Assembly: GCA_019925095.2 (NCBI GenBank)
Contig: CM034389.1
Span: 15,444,435 to 15,508,434, forward strand
Direction: 5' to 3'
DNA: 64,000 nucleotides
From: Dendrolimus kikuchii
Lineage: Eukaryota; Arthropoda; Insecta; Lepidoptera; Lasiocampidae
Part shown: one piece after another, positions 49,969 through 62,149 of the stretch
How positions within the stretch are numbered: the first letter of the stretch is position 1
Layout of the letters: each line of letters starts with the position of its first letter
The notes under the pieces: model-generated
The model's database searches: none
Seen by the model: only the letters and a program-made list of their open reading frames with translations
Told to the model about the DNA's origin: nothing
Made by a program: the position numbers and the translations under genes

Positions 49969-52363
49969 ATGTTCTGGTTAATAATTTTAACATTTTTCAT
50001 CAAATATTTGAATCCAGCCAGTGGCCAATACTTTGGTAAGTAAATAACGAAACTTTATATTAAGTACTTATATTATATTATTATAACATTTTAATATTAT
50101 TGTGTTTTTCCTGTTATAGATATCATTTCCAATGTTTTAGACAGTGGTAATACGCCCACAAAAGTAATTACAGTCGATTCGTATTCTATTGAACATAAGG
50201 TAGGTAATTATTCATTAATATATACTGTAGATACTAAGGTTCTCCACGTGGCATTATTCGGACAATTTAGATTACATTTAACGCGGAAACGTTCTCATCT
50301 TCGTATATAAAAAAAATCTTAGTCCATTCCTGTTATAAATGTATCAATTATAATTGTGGTTTCCGGTTACGATGAAGGAACAAAGAATCATGCTTTCACA
50401 TTAAGTTACTTATTATATTTGTATTTATAACGAGTAATTAAATCTGGATAACAGTTATTACCGCCGATGATGATATGACACAAAAAATACTGTACAATTT
50501 AAAATATTAGTTTAATACACTTTTAAAACTATCTCACTATATCATATTTTTCAGTCGAAATTTCTTCGAAAAGAAAGTGTAGAAATCAAACTTTACTACG
50601 AATCATTTTGCCCGGATTGCCGAAAATTCGTTACAGGGAGCTTAGTCCCGACTGTTGAGAAACTGAGTGTATATCTGGATATCAAACTTTATCCCTACGG
50701 AAATGCACAGGTATGATACGCGAAGAATTTCACGAAGAAATCACAAGGTACTTTCTCTGTGTAACGCAGTCTGAAAGTCATCTATTGTACATATTATATT
50801 CTGTAACGCCCATATGATAGTAATGATTCTAATGTAAAGTGACTAGTTTGTATTTATGTGTTTTCTTCAGGGCCTTGGATTTTGAATCCATTAATACGAA
50901 TTTTGGTAAATAATTTTGTACTTTCAATAATGGGGACCAATACATTATTATGATATAGCCCTTAATGGTATAATTTCCGCAAGATACGAATCAGAAGTAT
51001 AGTCGAGGTCCCATGGATGTAGTGTATGTTATCCAATATCCGCTCTTTGACGTTCCACTACTGGCGTCGGGTATTGCCATTTTAGGGGAAAAGGCGGTTT
51101 ACTCTATCACTCATATATAAGATTATCGATATACATATACATACACTAATGGATCGAAAAATTTATAGAAACGCAAAAAGGAGCTTGAATATATCAAACG
51201 TGACGAAGAAAGCGCCAGCGCTCCTATTGTCCATGTTACATAACCTACAATAAAGCGGTACAGGAGCAAGACCATGGTCGGGTCGGGAATCAGAATTAAT
51301 ATGTACAAAAATTAGTGGTCAATATAAAAATCGGCTTAGACAGTATATGTAGATGAATTAATCCTGTTTTAGCCGTGGTAGCGTATTGAATAGCTCACGC
51401 GTCCCAAACTTAAACAGCGCGGATTCGAATCCTGGCCGAAGAGCATGCACCACTTAGCCAATTTCTCTTACCTAATGTGCATATTGTATTAATTACCATG
51501 TGCTAACAACAGTGAATGAAAACATCGTAATAAAACCTGTATATAGGGATTAACCGATGTGTCAATCCTGCCAAACCGCCTTGGAAACGCGTGGCGGGTA
51601 AACTGTCTGTTGCCCTATAGTGGGAGGCCCGAGCCCAGTAGTGCAAGGTTTATGGGTTGTTATTATAGTTATTATATAAACCCGTTTTACTATGAATAGT
51701 AAAGTTTACAGAGTGATACAGTAACTAAATAATATTTAACTTTTATTTATAGACTAACGAAACCAATGGTCACTACACGTTTGAATGTCAGCACGGACCT
51801 GCCGAGTGCTATGGTAATATGCTGGACGCTTGCGCTATCGACCTCCTAGGCAACATCACCAAAACTGTGTTCTTCAGCGGCTGCATGATGAGGAATAACC
51901 AGAGTGGTCGAGGATCTGATGATACCGCGGCTGATAGCGTACGTTTTTCTAAAATTTAAAGTCTTTTAAATGGGCCTACTTCCTGATCATAAGCATACAA
52001 ACATACTAGTTTACGCTATACTGTGACTGTATATTATATGAAAAAAAAAACTTACCTATTGTCTAGCAAATTTATTTAGGATCCGTTGATTTAAAATCAA
52101 CTTTAAAAAACGCGTTCTTCCTTTTACAGTGTGGAAAAGCAATGGATATTGACTCAGAACCTATAAAGCAATGTGCTAAAAGTAATAAAGGTGTTCAACT
52201 CCTCAAGTTTTATGGGGAAGAAAGCAAGAAAGTGGGTTTTAAGTATGTACCTTATATCTTGATAAACGGTGCAGTCAATGATGGTGAAAATTTCATGAGG
52301 GATATTTGTGCAGCGTTCAACGACCCGCCGCCGCCCTGCAAGCAGTACTCTGTATCGAAGTAG
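49969..52363 (+). CDS. GILT-like thiol reductase 1 (CXXC intact)
   Basis: Gamma-interferon-inducible lysosomal thiol reductase family. These enzymes are secreted or lysosomal and reduce disulfides at acid pH. Exons: 49969-50035, 50120-50199, 50555-50710, 51753-51938, 52130-52363, giving 240 residues, with every junction in frame. A signal peptide is at residues 1-19 (MFWLIILTFFIKYLNPASG). Thioredoxin-like strand KLYYESFCPDC has the active site C68-P-D-C71. The GILT signature CQHGPAECYGNMLDAC is at 113-128. The C-terminal KQCAK, YVPYILING and CAAF Cys set is conserved. N-glycosylation sites include NIT and NQS in exon 4. First of three tandem paralogues, 416 bp before the next. The only member with a complete CXXC, so probably the active reductase. 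A SINE sits in intron 3. Confidence 0.93.
51370..51673 (+). mobile_element. tRNA-derived SINE in GILT1 intron 3
   Basis: A tRNA-like head with B box 'ggattcgaatcc' (about 51421-51432), the body words 'accatgtgctaacaacagtgaatg' and 'aaacatcgtaataaaacctg', and the end 'gggaggcccgagcccagtag', then a T/A-rich tail. Same family as 5990-6285. Confidence 0.68.
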
Positions 52364-52697
52364 AGAATATTTACTTTTCCTTTGTAAAATGATGTATTAA
52401 CAATATTCAATATACTTCCATTCATTACGTATACTAGAATGTTATTATATTAGTCATTTGTATTGAAAAATTCTCTAGCTTTTGTAACTTAGCAGGAATT
52501 TTACAGTTTTCGATTTAAGTTTTATGATATTTTATATAGGAAATGTTATAAAGGATTTAAATCATAAAAATTTATTATAAATTAAACAGTCATATATTTT
52601 GTATTTTATTTAAGCAATGTAAGAATGATGGAATTCAATGTATTTTGCGTTTTTATTATCATAGAGTTAGTAATAAAAATAATCAAGTGGAGAATGC

Positions 52698-52705
52698 TAT
52701 AAATA
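52698..52705 (+). promoter_or_regulatory. TATA box candidate for GILT2
   Basis: TATAAATA stands 75 bases upstream of the GILT2 start codon, in the 416-bp gap after GILT1. This would place the start site near 52730 and give a short 5'UTR. The spacing suggests that GILT2 has its own promoter. Confidence 0.45.
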
Positions 52706-52779
52706 AGGCATGTTAAATATATAAAAAAGAGAGATAATAGTCTAATTACTATTCACATACCCTGCAGTGCCTAAGCATC

Positions 52780-55013
52780 ATGAAGTTATTTATTTTACTT
52801 TTAAACATTTTTGTTTTATGTTGTGGATTTTCTAAGGATTATTTTGAAGATTATGGTATGTAAACAGTCATTTATAGCATATTATTCATAAATATAAATG
52901 TATAAATCGATAATAGACTTCAGTTGTGTTTATTAGTTAAATATTAACACTTACACTGTTTGAATTTCAGAAGCTGAGGGTAATGGAGAATCGAATGAAA
53001 TGGCTAATTTTTTATTGCATACTCAAAGACAAGTAATATTATTTTATGGTGCTATAACGATTCTTAAATTGTGATTAACAAATTGAATGCGGTTATAGGG
53101 CGCATTTATTTATTATTTAGATATAAAGTGAATTTTGGGTGGTTATAAAAAGAATAACCACGAAGGCTAAGAAGGGAGCGAAGAGAAGCGGACCTCCCGG
53201 CGTAGCCTTCTAACCTATATTAAAAAAGTTAATGAACTATTGTTCATAATAAATAAGTGCGCCCTATAAACAATTTTCTAAAATATTTATTAATAAAATG
53301 AACCTTTATTCATTATACCCCTTATTGTAAAACCATAAGGACATATACTACTTCTCCCTGTGTCAACCCGTCATTTAGAGAACCTTTCGCTTTTACCGAA
53401 ACCGGGTAGAAGATAGACAATTGTTCTGCAAATGACTAGTAGATTTCTGTAAAATATCGCCGTGCCCATGTAAGCGACTTCATAAATCTTTTGTATCTGG
53501 ATAGAAATGTTTTTCTGCTTTGTATACTAATGTTATCTTGACTTCTAAGCATAGTTATATTATGTACATTTAAGAACACTTCATACTTTTGCAATAACTG
53601 CTTAATTTGTTGTTATACCTATAGATTTACCAATAGACTGAGTGGGCTGGAGCCTAGGACGGCAGATTTTGGAGGGGCGGCAAATTTGGGGCCAATTTTT
53701 TTTATATATTATGTCTTACACAATCTTCAAACTACGGTAAAAAGGAGGTCTAATTCAAGACTATACACGTCTCACGATATGTACACTAATCATAAAGTTA
53801 CAATTTCATTGACAAAAAAATGATCTAATTAATATGATTGTGAATTAGGGTATCGATTTAACGGTAGGGGCGGTAAAATTTTAATAGCCTACAGGCGTCA
53901 TATTTCTAAATCCGCCCCTGAGGTATACAGATATAACAAAAAATCAAATATTATCTTACCACGACGCTTTAGATCTCCGTGGATAACTTTCAATGAATTT
54001 AAGCTTATTTATAAATATTTTTTCATAATTTTAGGAACCTAGTAATAAGGAGAAAATAAATATAGAACTATACTACGAAACTTTCTGTCCATTCTCTATA
54101 ATGTTTTATACAGATGAATTGTATCCAACTGTCTTAAAAATGGGCGAATATCTAAATGTCAAATTGTATCCATATGGAAATGCAAAGGTAAAATCATATT
54201 TATTTCCTGAAATTAATTCTACTTTCATGTATTTATTTTGAGTCCATAATTTTTAAAATTTTCAGACTATTAAAAAGAATGGTCGCCTCGAATTTAGTTG
54301 TCAGCACGGTCCTAAAGAATGTTATGGAAATATGCTACACGCGTGCGCTATTGAAGTTATGGGAAGCAAAGTTGGATTCCAGTTTAACTATTGCCTCATG
54401 TTACATAAATCTATTGATGAATTTGTAGATAAGGTAACAAAAAGTTTAAAATTACTCGGATATGAATTGATGTTATTAACGACACTAATTGATAGTATCG
54501 TACATATAAACGTAAAATGTTTTTCAATGCTTTTTTGCTGTTTTTTCACGGCCTTAATAATGAACTGATTGTAATGTAATTAGGTAGATGTATACTTCGG
54601 TTTACCATTCTAAAATTCCTAGCCACTGTTATGTAATCAATTGCCCAAAATGGAACATTCAATTAATATTGCGATTCTTGATTTTTATATATAGATAGAA
54701 AACCTACTCTGTTTCTCCTACAACGATTAAAATAAATTCGAATGAATAATAGCAGATACAGACCTATAATTCGTCACTTTTTTCATTACAGTGTGCACGT
54801 GAAATGTCTCTTGATGTATTAAAAATAAAGCAATGTGCTAAAGAAGATAAAGGAATAAAACTTCTGAAAAAATATGGAGATAAAAGCAAAAAGGCCGGAT
54901 TTCATTCTGTACCCTATGTTCTCATTAATGGTAAACAACTTAAATGGAACAGAACTAACTTTATGGATGACGTTTGCGCAGCGTTTAAACAGACACCAGA
55001 GGCATGCAAATGA
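52780..55013 (+). CDS. GILT-like protein 2, active site CPFS
   Basis: Exons: 52780-52855, 52971-53032, 54035-54187, 54266-54433, 54792-55013, giving 226 residues. Intron phases are the same as in GILT1. A signal peptide is at residues 1-18 (MKLFILLLNIFVLCCGFS). Strand IELYYETFC leads to C64-P-F-S67 (tgt cca ttc tct), so the second, resolving cysteine of CXXC is serine. The GILT signature CQHGPKECYGNMLHAC is intact at 109-124, and KQCAKEDKG, VPYVLING and CAAF are kept. Close to GILT1 in exons 3-5; exon 2 is unrelated linker. A monothiol site can still form mixed disulfides but not a normal dithiol cycle, so a binding, isomerase or regulatory role is possible. No stop or frameshift, so the gene looks functional. 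AATAAA at 55079-55084. Confidence 0.92.
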
Positions 55014-55019
55014 GACAAT

Positions 55020-55960
55020 CGCATAGAAAATATTAAAGCTTTTCAAAATATTTAAATATCTGTATACAGTAATTAAATAATAAATATCTACATTATGGAT
55101 GTCATCGTACGTCTTTACTCTTTGTGTTTCTTTTAGTATGTTCTGCTAAAAAGTAATTCATATTTGAAAATAATCGACCAAATGCGTGGATATACACTTG
55201 CACTTGCGTGAATCGCTAGACACCCAAGTTAACGATTTCCCTGGAGTTGGTAAATGCCCACTCTCTTTATCATTTATTAATGGTCTAAGTACCACATTTT
55301 TATTCAGAATTTTCTAGTTCATAGTTCAAAAGTAAAAAGGAATGAACATAATGTTTACCATTTTCGAGGCAAATATGATATTGATTGAGTAAAACAAAAT
55401 ACATCGATATGATTTTTCAAGATTTAACTATGTGTACATGGAATTTTTTTAATTCCCAGATCTATAGTGACTACTCCTAATATTGATTTATTTCGCGATT
55501 TCTCCTGTTAAATTACGCATTTCACAATAAATCCCATCTCTTTTTTAGTTTTCCTTTAATCTTGTATGCAACCATCGTCCTGTTTCAAAGTCAATTGTCG
55601 CATGATATTCTTCCCTTTTTAGTACAAGCCCATATCTTCTTTGTCTCAACTCTTTAATCTCAAATACAACTATCAAAATAATTAAAACATGACATATAAC
55701 ATAATTCGTTCCTTTTGGGATCGATGCACTTTTCAGCTGGTGACACTTGATATGAAATTATCACTTACAGAAGACTATTACTAATTTCCTATCAGTATAA
55801 GAGGTTAAAAGACTTATTAATTCATTAAATAAAATGATAACTGATTAAATTTAGGTATATAGGTGAATTGTATATGTAGTGATAATATTTTATCAATTTA
55901 TAGTGGAGTCTTCTTTATAATCTCAAAAGATGGAAACTTCAGTCCGAAAAAAGCTTACAA
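55020..55960. other. GILT2-GILT3 intergenic spacer
   Basis: AT-rich; holds the GILT2 polyadenylation signal and the presumed GILT3 promoter. No other feature is recognised. Confidence 0.4.
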
Positions 55961-55967
55961 CGAGACA

Positions 55968-58900
55968 ATGGTTTATATTAAATTGTTCTTCTTAATTTAC
56001 ATAACTATTGGAACAAAAAGCGAAAAGACCTCTTTTCAAAGTAAGTTCATTATATATTATTGCTCATTGAATATTATCATTGTTTCTTTTCTGATAAGAT
56101 TTTTACTATACAGACACCAGTCAAGATTCAATATCATCAAGGCTAAATACTGCTTTGAATATTACAAAGGTAAGTACATACTTATATAATATCTTAAATG
56201 AAAATAATATGTAATTTAATTTTTCAATTTTTATTAGCCCATTCTTCTATACATAGATGTTAAAAATCTTTGTATTTTTCTTTGTTATTTCTTCATGATC
56301 TGGTGAATAAGCCGATTATCGTAACCTTTCGTAGCCACTTTAAACCTCGTCCAAAAAAATTCCCTTAGGCTTCTCGGGATATAAAGTACCGCAGATTTAA
56401 GTTCAGATAGTAAGTTCAGGAATTTACTATCGATCAGCGAAAACCGCATCGAAATCGGCCGAGGAGTTACGTGAATTTCGAGCAAACAGACAAACATAAA
56501 AAATGTGCACTTTTACAATTTTATAATATTAGATAGATATATTACTATATTCAATTATTTACTCCTAAGCACATTGCGTTATAAGAAAAGGTTTTATGGT
56601 AACTGCCATATCAATAAAAACTAACATTTCAAAATATTAAAACAACTGGACTTTATTTATTTTTGTATTTGCGACTTGCGAAAAGAAATTAAAATAAACC
56701 TTGATATACCCAGCGAATTAATGAAATATTATTACAGATCTCTGAAAATAATGAAGTCAAGTCTAAACTAAATATAACTGTTTATTACGAAATATTGTGT
56801 CCGGCAAGCGTGCGTTTCTTTACGCAGCAACTTCGACCAGCAGTAGAACTCTTAGCGCCCTATTTAGATATCCACCTAATACCTTATGGGCATGCCAGGG
56901 TATGTTAATTTGTTTTGACCTATTTTTCTAAATAATATATTGTTTTGTTTTGTTTTTATAATTGTGTCTAATTAAGATATAATTACAAACTTTTTACGTG
57001 TATAGGTACTGAATAAAGGCTGTGATTTGTGATTGTACTGAATTAGATGATCTCTGTTCTATATGGTCTATATGGTCTGGACGTTAGCGCTCGATTTTCG
57101 TTAATACAAATATCGGAATCGATTCCAGATTTTCTGTAGTTCAGACAAATGTAGCTGGGATCAGTCCAGTTATATGTATTCTATGTTTTTATAAAGTATC
57201 TTCATGTGATGACCGGAATCATAGAAGATTATTAAAACTGACTATCGCATAGTAAAAACATAACTTTAAAAAGCTTCCAAACCGTACATTACTAAATAAC
57301 ACCCTATGTCATACATATTATTTAGTTTAAATCAATTAAAATGTATAAGTATTGATGGCTTTTGTTTAATTCATTAGTGTGTTGCAATGGTGGGGCTTCA
57401 TTTGCTATAATGTTAAAGATTTAAACTGTGGCTGAATGCGTCTTATTTAAATCGTTATAAAATAATGCCGTTATCGAATCGCCACATAAGTACACATACA
57501 TACGTTATCTGACAACATTTAACGTCATTAACAATGTCGCATCTCAAACAAAACATTAAACCCATCGTCATATTTACATTTATTACTATGTTTATAATAT
57601 TACAGATATAGGCCCGCTTTAAATCTGTGACATCATCGCAGATGAAGCCGCACCTTAAAAATACGTTTTAAATAATAAAAACGCTTTGAAACGCGAAAGC
57701 AGTATAATGACATGTGGGTATTATAGTCTTGTAGGATTTGAAAGTTTTTCAGAGTTATTTTATAAGGTGATCACTATTCCTAGTGCCTATTCTCCTTCCA
57801 TAGCATAATATTCAACTTTAAGGTCATGTTCATGCAGACTTTCAATTATTATAATCAAGTTCTGTTGCAGAAATTTTCCTATGGGTCGTTTATGTCCTAA
57901 AATTGAATCTATTTCTAAGTAACTGATTCGTAACGCGCTATCGCTTCACTATTGAGTAGAAACAGCAATCAACTCTCCAGGAACACGCTGAATTAGGTTT
58001 TATCCGTACGTGTTGTCTACGTCAGGAGCCTTAAGAACAGACGAGCGTGTATGACAAGAGTTATGAATGTCAAAGAAGCAAGTGAGGTGTGTGAGAATAA
58101 GCCTGAATGGCGCTCTGTTTTTCGTGCCTACCCCGCAAGGGAACTGGCGTGAAGTTATGTTGTTGTTGTTGTTATTGTTTTGTCTTTTTTGTTTATGTCT
58201 CTCTATTATACTGTTTAATTTAACATATTTCAGACTTTTCAAGTGCGAGGCCATTATGAATTCAGATGCCAGCACGGCCCTGCGGAATGTTACGGTAACA
58301 AATTACAAGCATGTGTCGTGGACGCCTTAAGAAATAATACTCAAGCCGTGTTATTTAATAGCTGCCTCTTGCAATATTCTGCATATAGAAGCAATTACGG
58401 ATTCGACTACAGCTATATTATGCGCTGGGTAATTATGTAACGATCTTATTCATAGAGAGTTAGAGTTAGTTTGAACGCTTCTTTAAGAACCATAAACATA
58501 ACTCTCTATGAATAAGACCGTAACACTTTAAATATTGAAATCTAATTTCAAATCAATAAAAAAAATATTTGAAGAATTGTCCTGAATCCCGATACATATG
58601 TTATGTATAACTTAAAAATAGAAAGTTATTATAAGGAAGTAAAGGAAATAACCGAACAAAAGGGTGTCGGACAATGTCCAGTGAAGGGTTAATAATGTAC
58701 CTACCTAATAAAAATATCTTATGCAAACTATTTTTTCTAACTTCTTATACTTCAATTTTCCAATACGTAGTTGTAAATTGAGTGTGGAGCCAGGAACTTA
58801 ATAGGCCATATCTTGCGAACTTTAAATAAAAAAGGAAAGAAACTGTTCAGAAGTTATCATTAAAACGACAATCGCTTATGTACACTGAAATATTTTTCCT

Positions 58901-59394
58901 CACTGAATTGCGAGTATCTTGTACCGTGCTAAATACTTTTGTTCTAATTGCACTATGCTATTATATAGTAGGTCGATTCATATAAAACATGTTTCTTCTA
59001 AATTTCACCTTTCAAGTCCGACGACTATAAAGGTGAAATTTGAAAATAAACAACACTTTGTTCTCAAGGAAAATCGCTGTGACGTACAACGGATACTAGC
59101 TACGACACCCAAAAGCAAACTCAACCTTAAAGGATTTTAACACGTTTCTTTTCAAATTTTCAGTGCAGCTACAAGCTCCATACACCTGTCCAAGGCATCA
59201 TAACCTGTATGCATAATGGAAGAGCGTCTCTTCTCTTGAAGAAATATGGAGATATTACACATGCATTGAGTCCCCAGTATGTTCCTTTTGTGCTGGTAGA
59301 TGGTTCTACAGACAAACAAAACGATGCTTCACATGATATGATCTCGACGGTATGCAAATTATTAAATCCGACACCACTAGTGTGTTATAGATAA
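55968..59394 (+). CDS. GILT-like protein 3, active site CPAS
   Basis: Exons: 55968-56040, 56114-56169, 56738-56899, 58234-58428, 59164-59394, giving 238 residues, same five-exon plan and phases as the other two. A signal peptide MVYIKLFFLIYITIGTKS starts at the chosen ATG. The frame is open further upstream, but that stretch is not signal-like. Strand ITVYYEILC leads to C64-P-A-S67 (tgt ccg gca agc). The GILT signature CQHGPAECYGNKLQAC is intact at 109-124. The C-terminal exon is the most divergent of the three (KQCAK lost, replaced by ITCMHNGRA), but YVPFVLVDGS and the final cysteines remain. Several N-glycosylation sites (NIT twice, NNT). Intron 3 carries an RTE fragment just before exon 4, and an inverted repeat starts 8 bases after the exon 4 donor. 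AATAAA at 59615-59620. Confidence 0.9.
56285..56540 (-). repeat. Interspersed repeat in GILT3 intron 2
   Basis: Words 'aaattcccttaggcttctcgggat', 'taaagtac', 'gatcagcgaaa', 'tcgaaatcggccgagg' and 'gttacgtgaatttcgagcaaacagac' followed by 'tttataatattagatagatat' match the end structure of the repeat at 10240-10790 and 40688. Confidence 0.55.
58020..58180 (+). mobile_element. RTE-type LINE 3' end, copy 3, in GILT3 intron 3
   Basis: 'gtcaggagccttaagaacag' to 'ggcgtgaagtt' as in the copy at 46860, here followed by a (TGT)n tail instead of (ATGT)n. It starts within a few bases of the same internal point of the LINE as copy 2. It lies 53 bases upstream of GILT3 exon 4 and leaves the acceptor intact. 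Confidence 0.82.
58437..58524. repeat. 26-bp inverted repeat next to the GILT3 exon 4 donor
   Basis: Arms 58437-58462 and 58499-58524 ('cttattcatagagagtta' and its complement) match at 24 of 26 bases, with a 36-base loop. The left arm starts 8 bases after the splice donor. Confidence 0.85.
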
Positions 59395-59399
59395 TTATT

Positions 59400-61100
59400 T
59401 AAGCGTCACTTTATTTAAACATCTCTCGGAAGAAAATCGGTGAAAAATTGTAAAAAATATATTCCTTTAGAAATATAATTGATATTAATTAAATTTCTCT
59501 ATACTATTGCAGTTATTTGTCATAGCCCCTATATATACACATGCATAAAATATTATATAAATTATAGTTATCTTTGACCCACTGTAAGACCTAAGAAATT
59601 TACCAGATACATATAATAAAAATCAGCTAAGTGAAGGGTTCCGTAAAATTTAAAAACTACCATAGTTTTCGTGATTTGGTTACAGAGCCCTAAAAATCAT
59701 TACATAGAAAATATCTCATATTTCAAAATCTATTCAACAACCCGTGTAGTAACTTATTCTCTTTGAGAGTATTCTTCCCTACGACCTGGATTTCAGAATT
59801 TGGCACCTCTTTCTTTACATATCAATACATGTATGTACAGACATTCATTATAATAGTTTTAGTTTCATTCAAGTTTTCACTACACCATTGTACATGTTAT
59901 ATATTGGTACATAGATTACTCCTTACTGTCACATTTCATCTGTATAGATTTATAACACAAAATGTAACAATATCAATATACATTTAATACCCTTAAAAAT
60001 GGTAATATGTACCCTAAGTTTGAATTATAATTTTTTGTATGACCAAAGATTAGATACGGTGCGGTGATACAATTTTATTTACCATATATTGTCGACCTGT
60101 TAGTATTTGTATCTGTATCTCTCCAAATAAAGATTCATTCATTTATTAACTTATGGACATTTTTCTCCAAAGTATTAACTTTCGATAAAAATAGCTGTAA
60201 CATACATATAGGTACAAAATGAAAAACATAAGGAATTTATAGGGATTCCCTTTTTACCATTCGGCTACGGCTAAAGAAGATTTATATTCTGGCGATACAA
60301 CAAAAATTAAAGTACTACTTCAGTTTAGGACCTGTAGTGAATAGAACGAGAAACAACATTTCAGAAGAGTAAAATGATGAGGTAGGTAAATAGTTAGACA
60401 ATAATAATAAGGTAAATAAAGTGCAAAATTATACGCCATTTTGTAAAATGCTGCTAAGTAGGTTACAAAATAGAGCATTCAAATAAAACACAAAAGCGGA
60501 AGAAAGCTTTCTTCGTGTTTCAATCGGCAGTATCCGACATCTAGACAAAAGGGAATCGATTCGCGGCACAAAGTACCAGCATTTATATGTGTCGCGGCGC
60601 ACGAGGCAGTGTCGCCGATATCCTAAATAGTACAAACTACTCTTCCGTTGGGTATCTCAACAAACACGACGGGTAGCCATTTTATAACCCGTGAATTCTT
60701 ACATATGAACATTTGTCCAGATGTCCTGTGTAGCTAAATTGCACAAGTCAAATTCAATTCAAGTCAATTTAAGAAATCATCAATGAAATTACACAGGAAA
60801 CTAGTCCAAAAGTATTCCATAATTACTAAAAAAGATAATGACTGCCGCACTCAAAGTAGAATAATGACCTGTTAACCTGAAACAGTAATATACTAATATA
60901 CAAATAATGAGAAAGTAATAGTTTTACATGGTTTTACTGTTTTATTTGCATTTTTATATCATGGCAGTTAGTGCATTGAAGCAAGTTGTGAATGTTAGAT
61001 AAATCGGCTTGAGTTACGGAGTTGTCAATCTCTCTTATATAAATTGAAAACACTATGTAATATCTGCCCACACTCATTTCACTGCTAGTTTGTGTCTTCT
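59400..61100. other. Downstream of the GILT cluster, no gene
   Basis: AT-rich. No exon with a recognisable domain. A short 'gttccgtaaaattt' repeat word occurs at about 59640. Confidence 0.35.
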
Positions 61101-61110
61101 CTATTTTCAG

Positions 61111-61235
61111 GGGAATTGAACGTCACCCTTCACTGCCAGCACGTGGAAATTATAACATACTATAATAGATCCTAACAACTGCCTAAGCACTAAGCAATGC
61201 ATGCTTCCCGACAAGGATTCCCAAGTCATTTGAAT
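61111..61235 (+). pseudogene. Possible GILT exon relic
   Basis: After 'ctattttcag' a frame reads GELNVTLHCQHVEIITYYNRS stop. CQH matches the start of the GILT signature, and the bases tgccagcacg are identical to GILT3. About 70 bases on, TKQCMLPDKDSQ resembles the KQCAKxxKG block of GILT exon 5. Spacing is much shorter than in a real gene, and the phase does not match exon 4. It could be a deleted fourth copy or a coincidence. Confidence 0.22.
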
Positions 61236-61743
61236 TCACCTTTAAATTTAAGTTCTGAGAACAGCAGTTAGTATAGCACGTGTCACTGACTTGTTAAGTA
61301 AAGAAAAAGGTTGCATGTTTTGGTTTTATAAAATCTTAATGAGCTTAAACATTTAGAATGAGTTATTATATCGACGAAATAAAGAAAGTTATTAATCAAC
61401 TATACGAAACTTTGCCTTATAAATTTATTCAGGCGTTTACTACTTTCTATGGCATATAAGAAGTAAGCATAATAGTTACAAAGTTCATTGTTGTATTTGA
61501 AAAGTGAATAAGAACCGAGAATGAGACGAAGTTGTACGTTCAGATGAATCATGCAAAGAGCATTCCAATAATTTGTTACGTTATGACTAAGAAGCTATGT
61601 GGCCATTGAACATAAATGTTATTTAAAAACCAAACACGATAAACGTATAAAAGCCTTTTTATCAAGTAAGTACTAATTTTTATCGTTTTCTCTAAGCTAC
61701 TTGTTTATTACATTATAAAAAGTGTGTATCTTTAAACAACTGG

Positions 61744-61845
61744 CCTCTTGGCCTCTGTGGTTGAGCGGACTAAGCCTTTGCCGGTCGACCGCACTAAAAC
61801 GCAGAGGCTCCGGGTTCGATTCCTGGTATGATAAATTTGTTTAAC
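61744..61845 (+). mobile_element. tRNA-like SINE head
   Basis: 'ctctgtggttgagcgg' resembles an A box, and 'gggttcgattcctgg' is a perfect B box 50 bases later, with an intervening stem-like 'gccggtcgaccgc'. No acceptor stem closes the ends, so it is not a tRNA gene. More likely it is a Ser/Leu-tRNA-derived SINE; the downstream part to about 61970 may be its body. Confidence 0.45.
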
Positions 61846-62149
61846 AAACTTTCCGTTATTTACTATGGTCTGGGTGTCTGAGATCGGCCCCAAAGTGGTC
61901 TGTTGTATATTACTCATAACATAAGCATAACTTGCTTACGGGATATACAATGTGTGATTGTCTGCCGATTTAAAAAAAGTTTATGTTCAGATTCACTTAG
62001 TTATGTACAAACCACACAGCACTCGCTTGAATAATCATAATATATCTGAAAGGTGGTAGTGAGTTTTCTATCGCTAAGGCTGCCCATAACAAGTGGACTG
62101 CAGGGCGGCCACCATCTACATGACATTAAGGGTTAAAAAAAATCAGTGT

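Noticed and set aside
61744..61830. A second tRNA gene
   Set aside because: A and B boxes are present, but the ends cannot form a 7-bp acceptor stem and the middle lacks a convincing anticodon arm; kept as a SINE head.
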